The notes below the pieces were generated by a model. That model was not told where the DNA came from, ran no database searches, and worked only from the letters and a program-made list of their open reading frames with translations. DNA of 41,745 nucleotides, from assembly GCA_903894295.1 (NCBI GenBank), contig CAITPI010000102.1, forward strand, positions 1 to 41,745. Direction: 5' to 3'. This stretch comes from an uncultured Acidimicrobiaceae bacterium (GTDB lineage Bacteria; Actinomycetota; Acidimicrobiia; Acidimicrobiales; RAAP-2). Below are positions 8,348 through 17,420 of the stretch, in pieces (the first letter of the stretch is position 1; every line of letters begins with the position of its first letter). A program made the translations under genes and the position numbers.

Positions 8348-9334
8348 TTAGGCGTTCCTTCCGGCGTTGGCGAGAGCGGCACTGATCTGTTCGAACTGGC
8401 CGAGGGGTTCATCGGCGGTGACGTAGAGCACGACGTGGTCGGCACCGGCGGCTCGGTAGTCGGCGATGGCGCCGGTGACATCCTCGGCGGTGCCCGCCAC
8501 CAGGTGTCGGTTGAAGGCCTTGGCCGGGATGCCATACAGGGAAGACATCCAGGCCGTGCCCTTGTGTTGGGCGACCGCTGGATCGTCATCGACGGAGACG
8601 AAGAGCACCATGGTCCGGGCCACTTCGTCGGGCTCCCGGCCGGCATGTCGTACCTCTTCGGAGAGACGCCCGGCGGCCGACCGATACTCGTCAACGCTGA
8701 GAAACAACGGCATCCAGCCGTCACCCAACCGGGCGGCCCGACGCAAGGCGGCCTCCGAGGAGCCACCAACGTAGACCGGGATCGCTTCGGGCGCAGGCAG
8801 TTGCCGGTAGCGGGCGGCTCCGGAGTCGTTGACGTCGCCGAGGCTCACGCCTTCCCCGCTGGCCCATGACCGGCGGAGTTCGTCAATGGCCCGGTCGAGG
8901 TCGGCACCCCGCTGGTGGTAGTCCACGCCGACCTGCTCGTACTCTCCGGGGTGGCTCCCTACCCCCACCCCAAGCACCATGCGGCCCCGGCTCAAGGTCT
9001 GCAGGGACGCCGCCTGCTTCGCCACCACCGAACTCTGGCGAAGCGGGAGCTGGATGACACAACTACCCAGCACCACCCGTTCGGTGGCCATGGCGGCCAC
9101 CGAAAGCACCACCGTGCACTCGAGGCAGGGGCGGTGCCAGAACAGGTGGTCACACGCCCACAAGGCATCGGCTCCGAGCGCTTCGGCGCCCCGGCACATG
9201 GCGGCCAGTTCGGCCAGGGGGTCGTCGTTTTCCGCCAGATCACTGGTGGGACGGGCCCACGTCGGCACCGACTCCTGGGCAAAAGTAGGCAGGATCAGGC
9301 CGATCGGGCCCATGGTTCGAAGTTCGGGCGCCAT
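8348..9334 (-). CDS. LLM-class (luciferase-like) F420/flavin-dependent oxidoreductase
   Basis: About 328 residues of the bacterial luciferase-like TIM-barrel family (PF00296). Visible family features include IGLILPTFAQ at the N-terminus, ADALWACDHLFW, LSRGRMVLGVGVGSHPGEYEQVGVDY, and PVYVGGSSEAALRRAARLGDGWMP. Actinobacterial members usually use the deazaflavin F420 to reduce or oxidise small substrates. It is the first gene of the operon with thiolase, KAS III and nucleotidyltransferase. The start is chosen at MAPELRT because a TACGAT -10 box ends 10 nt before it; an ATG at 9346 (MHTVMAPE) overlaps that box, and one at 9313 is also possible. Substrate unknown. Confidence 0.8.
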   Translation of the reverse strand: MAPELRTMGPIGLILPTFAQESVPTWARPTSDLAENDDPLAELAAMCRGAEALGADALWACDHLFWHRPCLECTVVLSVAAMATERVVLGSCVIQLPLRQSSVVAKQAASLQTLSRGRMVLGVGVGSHPGEYEQVGVDYHQRGADLDRAIDELRRSWASGEGVSLGDVNDSGAARYRQLPAPEAIPVYVGGSSEAALRRAARLGDGWMPLFLSVDEYRSAAGRLSEEVRHAGREPDEVARTMVLFVSVDDDPAVAQHKGTAWMSSLYGIPAKAFNRHLVAGTAEDVTGAIADYRAAGADHVVLYVTADEPLGQFEQISAALANAGRNA

Positions 9335-9344
9335 GACTGTATGC

Positions 9345-9350
9345 ATCGTA
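9345..9350 (-). promoter_or_regulatory. -10 box of the LLM-thiolase-KAS III-nucleotidyltransferase operon
   Basis: TACGAT on the minus strand, 10 nt before the ATG at 9334. The same hexamer with the same 10-nt spacing precedes the plus-strand gene at 10064, which supports both start choices. No well-spaced -35 was found. Confidence 0.4.
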
Positions 9351-9371
9351 CTCCGGTGGTTGCCCGGGAGG

Positions 9372-9385
9372 CGTTGATGTCAACG
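9372..9385. promoter_or_regulatory. 14-bp near-palindrome upstream of the LLM operon (candidate operator)
   Basis: CGTTGA-TG-TCAACG is a perfect 6+6 inverted repeat with a 2-bp centre, 22 bp upstream of the TACGAT box and within the divergent intergenic space between the LLM gene and the NifU-like gene. The size suits a dimeric repressor or activator, but no regulator gene is adjacent. Confidence 0.3.
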
Positions 9386-9450
9386 TCCGGGACAGCGACG
9401 TTGCCGCCCGTCAGCTTCTCTGCCAACCACCGGGCCAGCCGCCCCGTCAG

Positions 9451-9471
9451 GGGTCGATTTCCGGTCGACCC
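9451..9471. repeat. Inverted repeat in the LLM/NifU divergent region
   Basis: GGGTCGA, 7-nt spacer, TCGACCC: a perfect 7-bp stem between the divergent genes, 57 bp before the NifU-like start. It could be an operator or an mRNA hairpin in the NifU-like 5' leader. Function unknown. Confidence 0.4.
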
Positions 9472-9527
9472 GACCCGGCGGAACCCGTCGCGTACGGGCC
9501 AACCCGGTGATCCGGCAGAATGGAGGC

Positions 9528-9917
9528 ATGGAATCCAACGTTCACGAATCCTCGGCCCCGCCGGAAACTCCCGAAGTGGTGGCCGACGCACCGGATCCGG
9601 GCGTGTCGGAGGCCGAACAGGCCGAACGTCGGGCTGCCTTGGGTGCCATCATCGAGATGATGCGTCCGGCCGTACAGGCCGATGGCGGTGATCTGGCCCT
9701 CCTCTCGGCGGACGTGGTGACCGGGGTGGTGGAGGTCCAGTTGCAGGGCGCGTGCAGTTCGTGTGCCGTGAGTTCCTCCACCCTGCAGGGGGGAGTGGAA
9801 CGGATCCTCCGGGGTCGGCTGGACTGGATCACCGAGGTCATCGGCGGGGTGGACGAATCGGTCGACCCCCTCCTTGGCGCTTCGCTCGGACGCGGCGGTT
9901 ACGTCCCGAGTTTCTGA
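9528..9917 (+). CDS. NifU C-terminal-domain Fe-S scaffold protein
   Basis: A 129-residue soluble protein. After an acidic, disordered-looking N-terminus (1-30) it has the NifU-like domain (PF01106): MMRPAVQADGGDLALLS, then the cluster-binding CxxC in GACSSCAVSSSTL (Cys76, Cys79), and LQGGVERILR. Such proteins assemble or carry Fe-S clusters. The ATG follows GGAGG at very short spacing; a GTG at 9507 would add seven residues. It stands alone between a divergent operon and a membrane glycosyltransferase-like gene 146 bp downstream that has its own promoter. The acidic extension is longer than in the minimal NifU domain proteins (about 80-90 residues). Confidence 0.85.
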   Translation: MESNVHESSAPPETPEVVADAPDPGVSEAEQAERRAALGAIIEMMRPAVQADGGDLALLSADVVTGVVEVQLQGACSSCAVSSSTLQGGVERILRGRLDWITEVIGGVDESVDPLLGASLGRGGYVPSF

Positions 9918-10026
9918 GCGTTCGCCCGGGCGCACCCAGAACGACGACCCCGGGCCAGGGGCGCGATCCGGTCGCCCGGGACCTGCAGGATGTCGACCAG
10001 AAGGATGCGGGTCGGAGCAAACCCTG

Positions 10027-10053
10027 TTGAAAGTGGTGGCCAGCCTCTACGAT
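10027..10053 (+). promoter_or_regulatory. Promoter of the GT-C-like gene at 10064
   Basis: TTGAAA (10027-10032), 15 nt, TACGAT (10048-10053), then 10 nt to the ATG at 10064. The -10 overlaps an earlier in-frame ATG at 10052, which argues that the later ATG is used and that the leader is a few bases or absent. Confidence 0.45.
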
Positions 10054-10063
10054 GGGGCACGTA

Positions 10064-11980
10064 ATGGCTCAGAACGGCAAGCGGACGGCGGGTGCCAGGC
10101 GGGCTCCGGTGGTGTGGACACCTTGGCTCCTCCAGCCCACGTTTCTCAAGTGGCTGGCCTACGGACTGGTTTCCCTGCCCTTTTTGCTGGCCCTCGTCCA
10201 CCTTCGGCTCACCGGCGGGGGGCAGATCTACCTGGACGACGACCTGGCGCTCATCCAGCTCCACTCCCGTGAGGCCGTCGCCTTCCACCAACAGTTGGGC
10301 CCTTTTGACCACTTCGGGTGGAACCATCCCGGCCCGGCCTACTTCTACTTCCAGGCGCCCTTCACCTGGCTGCTCTCTTCGTCGGCCCGGGCCATCTTCG
10401 TGGGTGCCACGTTCATCAACTTCCTGACCGTCCTGTCCTGTGTGGCGGTCATCCGTCGCTTTGCCACTCCGGTCAAGGCCGTGTGGGCGGCCGGCGCCAT
10501 CTGTGCGCTGTGCGCGGTGCTGGCGGTGACCTCGTCGGGGGCGCTGACCTACTCCGAAGGACCGCTCGGGGCCCTGTTGAGCCCGTGGAATCCGATGGTC
10601 GTGATCCTGCCCATGTTGTTGTTGGCCCTGCTCTGTGCGGCGGCCGTGGACCGTTCATGGGTGGCCCTGCTGGCGGCGCTTGCCGTCTCCTCCTATGTGA
10701 TCCAGACCGACATCTCCACCCTCCCGCTGGCCGTCACCATGTTGCTGGTCCCCCTGGTGGCCTGGGCCATCGCCTTCTCCCGGGTCGTGAAGGCGTGGGC
10801 CGAGAAGCGTCGGGCCATGAAGGGACTGGAACGTGACCCCGAGACCGGCCTGCCGGTGAACTGGGAGCCGGAAGAGCCGTTGCCACCCATGGCGGCCCGG
10901 ACCAAGCGGGCCGCCTTCTTCTGTCTCCTGGTGCTCGTCCTCGAGTGGATCCCGCCCCTGATCCAACAGTTCACCAACTCCCCGGGGAACCTGACCGCCA
11001 TCTGGAACTTCTTCACCGCCGGCCACGCCGGCCAATCGCTGGGTGCCGCCATCTGGGGGACGATGTCGGCGTTTGCCATCGTGGTGGTGGGCCCGGGCGA
11101 AGTCATGAACACACTGCTCGGCGGCACTCCCGACCACGTGGTCATCGCCGTCCTGGTGACGGTGGTCACCCTGGCGGTCGGGGTGTGGACCCTGCTGCGG
11201 GGGCGTCGGGAACGCAACCGCTTCGCACTCGGACTGGGCTGGATCACGCTGGCGGGATTCGTCGCCACCGTTGTGGCCTTCACCCGGGTGGTGGGCTTCT
11301 TCTTCGGCTACCTGTCGGTGTGGGCCATGGTGCTGCCGATCATCGCCCTGATCGGCATCTCCATGACCTCCCTGCCCAAAGACGGCATTCCGGCGTTCCT
11401 CGTGGCCCGTGGGGCGCTCGGGTGGGGAGCCCGGCCGGCCCGGAGAGAAGTCGAAGAGGACGAAGACGGCCAACAGGTCGAGAAGGTCCGACCGGCGAAG
11501 AAGGCGTGGGCGGGTCGGCTCAACTGGGGCACCCGGATGTCGGTACTCGGTCTCTTTGTGGTTCTGGCGTCGCTGGCCAGTGTGGCCGCCGTGGCCGAAG
11601 TGGCCGGAACCCCCTCACTGAACGAGGCCAGCAACGCGGCCACCGAGAAGCTGGTGGCCCTGGCCGTTCCCCAGCTCATCCCGAACCAGAGTGTCTACGT
11701 CGGCGACCTCGGGGCCGGGACCGCCAGCACGAAGCTCATCGACGTCGAGGAGTTCATCGGCCTGGTGAACACCCTCGATGTCCAGGGTTTCTACCCCAAG
11801 GTCAACTCCTTCTGGATCGCCCAGTTCGGACCGCGCTACCTGGTCAACGGCCACCAGAAGCGGGCCATTCTCCTCGCCTCCTGGAACCCGTCCCTCGTCA
11901 ACAAGCCGGGCTATCTCGGCCGGGTGGGGGACATCGCCGAAGTGCTGGTCCTGACCGGAAACACGAACAAATACCCGTGA
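10064..11980 (+). CDS. GT-C-like polytopic membrane protein
   Basis: A 638-residue protein with about 11 hydrophobic segments. The first outer loop carries YLDDDLALIQLHSREA (Asp58-60) and then GPFDHFGWNHPGPAYFYFQAPF (79-100), an arrangement common in actinobacterial GT39/GT-C-like proteins, where the acidic cluster is the presumed catalytic base. A charged cytoplasmic insert (about 465-490, EEDEDGQQVEK) separates the later helices, and the last 130 residues form a soluble tail. No exact family or sugar is recognised. The ATG at 10064 is preferred for promoter reasons; the one at 10052 adds MGHV. Its stop is 12 bp from that of the convergent acyltransferase gene. Confidence 0.7.
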   Translation: MAQNGKRTAGARRAPVVWTPWLLQPTFLKWLAYGLVSLPFLLALVHLRLTGGGQIYLDDDLALIQLHSREAVAFHQQLGPFDHFGWNHPGPAYFYFQAPFTWLLSSSARAIFVGATFINFLTVLSCVAVIRRFATPVKAVWAAGAICALCAVLAVTSSGALTYSEGPLGALLSPWNPMVVILPMLLLALLCAAAVDRSWVALLAALAVSSYVIQTDISTLPLAVTMLLVPLVAWAIAFSRVVKAWAEKRRAMKGLERDPETGLPVNWEPEEPLPPMAARTKRAAFFCLLVLVLEWIPPLIQQFTNSPGNLTAIWNFFTAGHAGQSLGAAIWGTMSAFAIVVVGPGEVMNTLLGGTPDHVVIAVLVTVVTLAVGVWTLLRGRRERNRFALGLGWITLAGFVATVVAFTRVVGFFFGYLSVWAMVLPIIALIGISMTSLPKDGIPAFLVARGALGWGARPARREVEEDEDGQQVEKVRPAKKAWAGRLNWGTRMSVLGLFVVLASLASVAAVAEVAGTPSLNEASNAATEKLVALAVPQLIPNQSVYVGDLGAGTASTKLIDVEEFIGLVNTLDVQGFYPKVNSFWIAQFGPRYLVNGHQKRAILLASWNPSLVNKPGYLGRVGDIAEVLVLTGNTNKYP

Positions 11981-11992
11981 GGGACCCCACGG

Positions 11993-14176
11993 TCACCCCG
12001 GAGCGGTGATCGTGGTGGCCGACGCCGTCCGGCCCGCCCGGGCCGCCACGCCGAGGGCATGGGCCTGTTCCAGGATCGAGGGAGCTACCAACAAGGCGCC
12101 GCTGGTGGACACGTGGATGCCGTCGGCAAAGCGGACATGACGCCCGTCGACAACCTGGGCGTAGTGGCCCCCCGGATCGAGCAGGTGGTGCAGGGAGGTG
12201 TTCACCTCGACGAGGGGTCCTGACCGGGCTGCCACCCGCTGGATCAGCCGGTTGTACCCGTTCACCCGGGCGGGGCTGTCCTCCGGCCACGGTTGCCCGT
12301 TGGCCTGCTCGGGTTGTTGGTAGTAGGGAGCGGCCACCAGCAGGACGGCGCTGCCGTGGGCCAGGATCACGTTGACGGCCGACTGGATCGCCGCTTGCTC
12401 CACCTGGTCGAAGTGGACCTGGTTGAGATGCTCATCGCCACCGGGCAGCAGTTGGTTGCGCACCTCGTACTCGCCCTCGACAAGGACGACGACGTCCGGG
12501 TGGAACGCCTCGAGGTCGTTGCCCCACCGGGCCAACTGGGTAGGGCACGCAACGGCAACCTTGCCGCCGCGGTAGCCGACGGTCCCCGGCACCACGGTGC
12601 CGTGAAAGAGCGTGGTGTTGTGGGTGAATCCGCAGCCGAACGTGCCATCTCCGGCGAAGGCGATGTCGTAGCGCCCCGAGTCCGGCCCGAGGCCGAAACC
12701 GAGAAAGCTGGCTTCGGAGTCTCCGATCAGCAGGAGCCGGATCGGCCCGGCGGTCCCGGTCGCCACCGTGGGCGTGTTGGCCGCGTCGGACGACGGTGGC
12801 AGGGAAGCGGATGACCGGTTGGCCGGCGGAACCTCGGCGTCGACCGCCGCCGTGGCACCGGCCGTGGCCAGGACGATGGCGAGGCCGGTGGCCGCCACCG
12901 ACAAGGGGGCCACGACCCAGCCCCGTACTCCCCGCAGTGCGCCCCGGCGGATGGGAAGTTCCAGAAAGTGGAGGCTGAGGGCGGCCACGCCGACGGAAAG
13001 TCCCACCCGGAGCAGGAACAGGGGCCAGCCGACCAGGCCGGTCCGGGCGCTGTCAAGAAAGACGAAGATCGGCCAGTGCCAGAGGTAGAGGCCGTAGGAG
13101 ATGGAGCCGAGATAGCGGATCGGCCGGAGCGAGAGCAGGCGGGCCCAGGGTGTGGTTGGCACCAGGGTCACGCTGGCGATCAGGACGGCACTGGCGACGG
13201 CCAGCAGGGTGAATCCGCCGTCGTAGAGCCAGGGGGTGGCGCTGGAAGTGGCCACGGCGAGCCAGATGATCCCGGCGAGGGCCAGCGCACCCATGACCCC
13301 GATGAGGCGGAGGAACGCCCCGTTCTTCACTTTGGTCCCGATGAGTTCGATCCGGGGCTCCCCGCCGGCATCGGGGTCGGGTCCGATGTCCTGATGGCGA
13401 CCAGCTCCGCCGGTTCCCGGGGAATCCGGTGGACTCACCGTCGGGGATGGGGGACTGGTCCGCCCGAGGGGCCGGGCCAGGATGACGGCGAGCGCGGCCC
13501 CGATCAGGAGTGCCTGGGCCCGCGTGTCGGTGCCGTAGTAGACCCGCGACGCGCCCGACCCACCGTGGTAGAGCCATGCCATCTCGGTGGCACTGGTGAC
13601 GGCGAGAACGACGGTGACTCCGAGCAACAAGGTCCGGCTCCGTCGGAGGCGCAGCAGGCCGAGCACGACGAGTGGCCAGATGACGTAGAACTGTTCTTCG
13701 ATCGAGAGCGACCAGGTGTGGAGCAACGGTCGGGGAGTGTTCAGGGCGGCGAAATAGCCGGAGTCTCCTGCCACGAGGTGCCAGTTGTTTCCGTAGAAGA
13801 GTGTGGCGAAGGCGTCCGAACGCAGCTGGTCGAGTGTGTCCGGAGTGGCCAAGAAGGCGCCGTAGGCGCAGACGACGAGCAGCACGGCCAACAGGGCGGG
13901 CAGCAACCGGCGGACCCGGTGGCCCCAGAAGCGCAGAAGCCCGATGGTGTCGCGGCGGGAGAACTCGTTGACCAGCAGGCCCGTGATCAGGAAACCCGAA
14001 AGCACGAAGAAGACGTCGACGCCGAAGAACCCGCCCTGGGCCCAGCCGAATCCCCCGTGGAACAACAGCACGAGGACGATGGCGAGCGCCCGCACGCCGT
14101 CCAGGGCAGGCAGTCGGTGGGTCTCCCGGGCCGGAGCGTCCGTCCCGGAGGTCGGGAGAGGCGTGGTTTCGCTCAT
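11993..14176 (-). CDS. Acyltransferase-3 / SGNH fusion (OafA-like O-acyltransferase), minus-arm copy
   Basis: A 727-residue protein in two parts. Residues about 22-430 are an acyltransferase-3 (AT3) membrane domain with the conserved Arg29...His40 of helix 1, VFFVLSGFLITGLL, and LHTWSLSIEEQFYVIWPL. Residues about 470-727 form an outer SGNH hydrolase-like domain with GDSE (Ser487) and DGIH (Asp685, His688) as a likely triad. In OafA-type enzymes the AT3 part passes acyl groups across the membrane and the SGNH part places them on a glycan hydroxyl. The gene overlaps the plain AT3 gene upstream by 4 bp (ATGA). The frame is open far upstream of the ATG at 14176, but that part is the neighbouring gene read out of frame. 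A second fusion lies at 30493. Confidence 0.9.
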   Translation of the reverse strand: MSETTPLPTSGTDAPARETHRLPALDGVRALAIVLVLLFHGGFGWAQGGFFGVDVFFVLSGFLITGLLVNEFSRRDTIGLLRFWGHRVRRLLPALLAVLLVVCAYGAFLATPDTLDQLRSDAFATLFYGNNWHLVAGDSGYFAALNTPRPLLHTWSLSIEEQFYVIWPLVVLGLLRLRRSRTLLLGVTVVLAVTSATEMAWLYHGGSGASRVYYGTDTRAQALLIGAALAVILARPLGRTSPPSPTVSPPDSPGTGGAGRHQDIGPDPDAGGEPRIELIGTKVKNGAFLRLIGVMGALALAGIIWLAVATSSATPWLYDGGFTLLAVASAVLIASVTLVPTTPWARLLSLRPIRYLGSISYGLYLWHWPIFVFLDSARTGLVGWPLFLLRVGLSVGVAALSLHFLELPIRRGALRGVRGWVVAPLSVAATGLAIVLATAGATAAVDAEVPPANRSSASLPPSSDAANTPTVATGTAGPIRLLLIGDSEASFLGFGLGPDSGRYDIAFAGDGTFGCGFTHNTTLFHGTVVPGTVGYRGGKVAVACPTQLARWGNDLEAFHPDVVVLVEGEYEVRNQLLPGGDEHLNQVHFDQVEQAAIQSAVNVILAHGSAVLLVAAPYYQQPEQANGQPWPEDSPARVNGYNRLIQRVAARSGPLVEVNTSLHHLLDPGGHYAQVVDGRHVRFADGIHVSTSGALLVAPSILEQAHALGVAARAGRTASATTITAPG

Positions 14177-15351
14177 CGGGCCGCCGACCGGGCCCTCCAT
14201 CGCATCAGCGGCCGTTCCATGGCGTACCAACTGGCGACGGCGATGCCGAAGATGACGGCCAGCCGGAGCAGTTCGGTCGGCCAGTAGCCCCAGTGGGTGC
14301 CGTACTGACCCGGTTCCAGTGCGAGGTAGACCGGAAAGTGCACGAGGTAGATCGTGTAGGACAGGTCGCCGACGAAGACGAAGACGCCGAGGCCGACGAA
14401 GGCCGAGGCCCAACTTTTCGGGGCCACCACGAAGTGGACGATGATCAAGGCGCAGGCGACGGTCGTCAAGGGCAGCCACCAGGTGGCGACGTTCTCGGTG
14501 AAGAGGTGGGAGGTGAACAGGATCCATCCCATAAAGCCGGTGGCCAGAAGGGCTGCGGCCGATTCCAGGTTGACCAGCCACCGGGGCCAGTTGGACAGGA
14601 AGCCGTCCGAGGCCAGCAAGCCGAGCAGGCACCCGAGGAACATCGCGTCGGCCCGGGAGTCGAAGGCGTAGTAGATCCGGGTGAAGGTGACGTTGGTGAA
14701 GTGGCTCGGTTCGAGCGCCAGATAGAGGCGGTCGGCCAGGCTGGCGGCGACGCCCACGATGGCAAAGCCATAGGCCAGTTTCTTCCGGTGCAAGGCGACG
14801 GCCACCATGAGCAGGACCGACCAGATGATGTAGAACTGCTCTTCGACGGCCAGCGACCAGCTCTGGGCGAGGTAGCCGAAGAACGGAGCGTGGCCCAGCG
14901 CCTGGCGGTAGTCGGCGTAGTAGAAGAGGGTGGCCGCCGAGTCCCCCCAGAGTCTCTGCGAGGCATCGGCCACGTGCACGAGGGCGCCGTAGACGGCCAG
15001 CAGGCCAACGGTCAGGAGCAGTGGCGGCAGCAGCCGCACGGCCCTTCTGGCATAGAAGTTCCTGACCGAGATCGTTCCGTTGCGCTGCCACTCGCCGGAG
15101 AGCATGGCGGTGATCAGAAAGCCCGAGAGTACAAAGAAGACCTGGAGCATGGCCCAGGCGCCCGGCATGGTGTGGAAGTTGGAGTGGTAGACCAACACGG
15201 CAGTGACTCCGAGTGCCCGAACTCCGGTGAGCGGCGGTCGGTTGCCCAGGCGGAACCGGCGGGTTTCGCCGGTCTCCCCGGACGTTCCGGTATCGGCGCT
15301 GGCGGGCACCGGAGCGGGAACCGCGGCCGACGGCGTATCGCTCGTCTGCAT
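14173..15351 (-). CDS. Plain acyltransferase-3 membrane protein, minus-arm copy
   Basis: 392 residues with the AT3 domain only: RLGNRPPLTGVRALGVTAVL with Arg45 and His56, VFFVLSGFLITAML, AQSWSLAVEEQFYIIWSVLL, and about ten helices ending in the typical MERPLMRW. There is no SGNH domain. AT3 proteins move acetyl or other acyl groups onto sugars of envelope polymers. It is closely similar to the gene at 23482 (shared FRLGNRP, ALTG/PLTG, IWGDSAA or LWGDSAA, and FYYxDYR stretches), so the two are paralogues in opposite arms of the locus. Start: a TACCAT -10 box ends 7 nt before this ATG, and the longer open frame upstream is Arg-rich. Its stop overlaps the AT3/SGNH start. Confidence 0.88.
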   Translation of the reverse strand: MQTSDTPSAAVPAPVPASADTGTSGETGETRRFRLGNRPPLTGVRALGVTAVLVYHSNFHTMPGAWAMLQVFFVLSGFLITAMLSGEWQRNGTISVRNFYARRAVRLLPPLLLTVGLLAVYGALVHVADASQRLWGDSAATLFYYADYRQALGHAPFFGYLAQSWSLAVEEQFYIIWSVLLMVAVALHRKKLAYGFAIVGVAASLADRLYLALEPSHFTNVTFTRIYYAFDSRADAMFLGCLLGLLASDGFLSNWPRWLVNLESAAALLATGFMGWILFTSHLFTENVATWWLPLTTVACALIIVHFVVAPKSWASAFVGLGVFVFVGDLSYTIYLVHFPVYLALEPGQYGTHWGYWPTELLRLAVIFGIAVASWYAMERPLMRWRARSAAR

Positions 15352-15358
15352 CCGGGTG

Positions 15359-15364
15359 ATGGTA
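15359..15364 (-). promoter_or_regulatory. -10 box of the minus-arm AT3 pair (leaderless)
   Basis: TACCAT on the minus strand, 7 nt before the ATG at 15351. The following bases (CACC) are the same as those after the TACCAT box of the next gene at 17413, so the two operon-internal promoters look alike. No -35 is recognised. Confidence 0.45.
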
Positions 15365-15433
15365 TCCCAGCCGCCCGGCCGGGCCACGGCGTCACCCTGG
15401 CGCCTGGTCGCGGATCGGGTCCGTGCTCTCCGA

Positions 15434-17413
15434 TCAGCCGGAACTGCGGAGGTGCAGGACACAGGCGGGAATCGTGCCCCATTCCGCCTCCGGCCGGTTG
15501 TCACAGTTCGCCAGTTCGGCGGCGCTCAACGGCACCGGCGAGTGGCCCGGAGCCGTGGACCACACCCAGGCGTGCTGCTGATAGGTGGGCAAGGAGCCCA
15601 TGAGGGCGGTGGTGAAGGCCAGTCCGTAGGCGGTGCCCCGGCCGATCTGGTAGGCCTTCAGCTCCTGGCCGTCGGGCACCACGACGGTCGTCACGCCCCA
15701 GTCAGCCATGGCCTTCCGGGCGGCCGACAGGTTGGCGGCGTCAGGCTCGGGCGGTGGCACGAGGGTCAGGGCGGCGTTGCGCAGAACGACAAAGCCCGGT
15801 CGTTCGGCCCCGGCATGGGCGACGGTCCCCGAGGGCCCACCGCCACCGGCCATCTGGTAGTGCATGCCACTGATGGCTTGCCAGGGGATGGCGGCCTGGG
15901 AGTCGGCGGTGGCAAAGGGGTAGGTCAGGAGGACCGATCTGGCGTCCAGGGTGGGCCCGACCTGGCGAAACCAGAGCGGAACACTGGTGGACTGCACAAC
16001 CAAAGGGACGTTTGGGGCCAGCACCCACCACAGCGGAGCAAGGGCCACGGCAGCGATCGCAACGGGGGCGAGGTCACAGAGTCGTCGTCCGGCTCCAAAC
16101 CGGTCCCGCATGGCCTCGCGGGCATGCTCGAGGACGATGGCCAGCATGATGGCAAGGGCGAGGTCGATCTCGGCCGAGAATCGGGACTGGAGGGCATCCT
16201 GGAAGAGTGGGACGTGTAAGAAAACCGACCAGGGGCTCCACAGTCCGGGTGCCACCCGCAGGCTGAAGGCGGCCAGAATCACCGCCAGGGCACCGAAGAA
16301 CCACAGGCGCCGGTCCCGGCGCCAGACCACCACGCCGATGACCGGGACGGCGATCAGGCCGGGGCCGAGGTAGGAGGGGGCCGGCCCGGCCGGGCCGAGA
16401 TAGCCACCGAGCGTCCGGGCCTGGAGGGCGAGGAGGTTGGCGCCGACCGGGCCCCAGGAGCCGACGGCACTCCAGAAGTTGGAGACGGCATTTCCCAGGT
16501 TGCCGGGAATGTTGGTGCTCCACACGACGGTGCCGAGGTGGGCCGGACCGGCCAGGAAGAACCACATCGGATAGGCCAGAACGATGACCGACAGTCCGAA
16601 TGCCACCGAAAGGCCACGGCCGATGAAGGGCAGCCGTTGCCGGATCTCGGCCCGGTGGCCGACCAGTCCCCAGACCACAAGGAGGACGGTGGCGATGGCG
16701 GCGGAGAAGGCAAAGAGCAACAACATCTCGGTGGAGAGGAAGAACTGCACGACAACCATCGCCCCGAGGGCCAGCCCACTGCGCCAGGCCGGACGACGCT
16801 GGCGGATCAGGAGTTCCTCGAGGGTCGCCACGAGGAACGGGAGCAGAAAGATGCTGGTCAGGTTCAGCCAGCCGTAGGCAAGTTGGGGAATCACGAAGAC
16901 GCTGAAGCCGAAGGCCAGTCCGCCGACAAAGGCGGCCGGCGTCCAGCGCACGTATCGGTGGGCCACGATGAAGAGGGCCATGGCATCGGCCACCGGGATC
17001 AGCGTGTTGGCCACGTTCATGCTGACAACCGGGCCGAACAACCACGTCACAGGGGCCAGAACAACGCCGAGGGCGGGAACGCTGGTGTCCGAGAGCAGGT
17101 TGATTCCCCCGGGATGAAACAGGTAGGAGGAGTAGAGCGGGTTGTGCCCGTGGGCGAGGGCGGTCGCCACCCACTGGAGGAACCAGACCATCCGTCCGGC
17201 ATCGGTGCAGGCACAGGTCATCTCGCCACTCGGACTTCCGGTCCAGATGTGCCACCACAGGACGACCGACAGGACGAGATAGCAGACACCGGCGATGACA
17301 ACGGCCCGCATCGTCGGCCGAACGGCCGAACCCGAGTGTTTGGTGGTGCGGGGCGACGCGTCGTGCAGACCTTTCTGGCCGATGGCCACCGGGTCCGATG
17401 TCGTCACCGTCAT
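15434..17413 (-). CDS. TCxCxD-family GT-C-like membrane protein, paralogue A
   Basis: 659 residues. One helix (about 37-56), then an outer loop with TCACTD (66-71) followed by NPLYSSYLFHPGGINLLSDTS; helices continue to about residue 460, and a soluble C-terminal domain has ADSQAAIPWQAISG and a GGGGP loop near residue 520. Two cysteines close the protein (Cys637, Cys651 in ACVLH). The topology, with an Asp just outside helix 1, is that of GT-C glycosyltransferases; the two loop cysteines and the tail pair may form disulfides outside the membrane. Four paralogues lie in this window (17445, 19402, 26570, 28502); the next gene upstream is the closest, sharing TCACTD. Start MTVTTSDP fits a TACCAT box 7 nt upstream. 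Sugar unknown. Confidence 0.78.
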   Translation of the reverse strand: MTVTTSDPVAIGQKGLHDASPRTTKHSGSAVRPTMRAVVIAGVCYLVLSVVLWWHIWTGSPSGEMTCACTDAGRMVWFLQWVATALAHGHNPLYSSYLFHPGGINLLSDTSVPALGVVLAPVTWLFGPVVSMNVANTLIPVADAMALFIVAHRYVRWTPAAFVGGLAFGFSVFVIPQLAYGWLNLTSIFLLPFLVATLEELLIRQRRPAWRSGLALGAMVVVQFFLSTEMLLLFAFSAAIATVLLVVWGLVGHRAEIRQRLPFIGRGLSVAFGLSVIVLAYPMWFFLAGPAHLGTVVWSTNIPGNLGNAVSNFWSAVGSWGPVGANLLALQARTLGGYLGPAGPAPSYLGPGLIAVPVIGVVVWRRDRRLWFFGALAVILAAFSLRVAPGLWSPWSVFLHVPLFQDALQSRFSAEIDLALAIMLAIVLEHAREAMRDRFGAGRRLCDLAPVAIAAVALAPLWWVLAPNVPLVVQSTSVPLWFRQVGPTLDARSVLLTYPFATADSQAAIPWQAISGMHYQMAGGGGPSGTVAHAGAERPGFVVLRNAALTLVPPPEPDAANLSAARKAMADWGVTTVVVPDGQELKAYQIGRGTAYGLAFTTALMGSLPTYQQHAWVWSTAPGHSPVPLSAAELANCDNRPEAEWGTIPACVLHLRSSG

Positions 17414-17420
17414 GGAGGTG

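Noticed and set aside
14177-15091. A 1032-residue version of the minus-arm AT3/SGNH protein
   Set aside because: The extra 305 N-terminal residues are the neighbouring plain AT3 gene read out of frame; the ATG at 14176 overlapping the previous stop is the sensible start.
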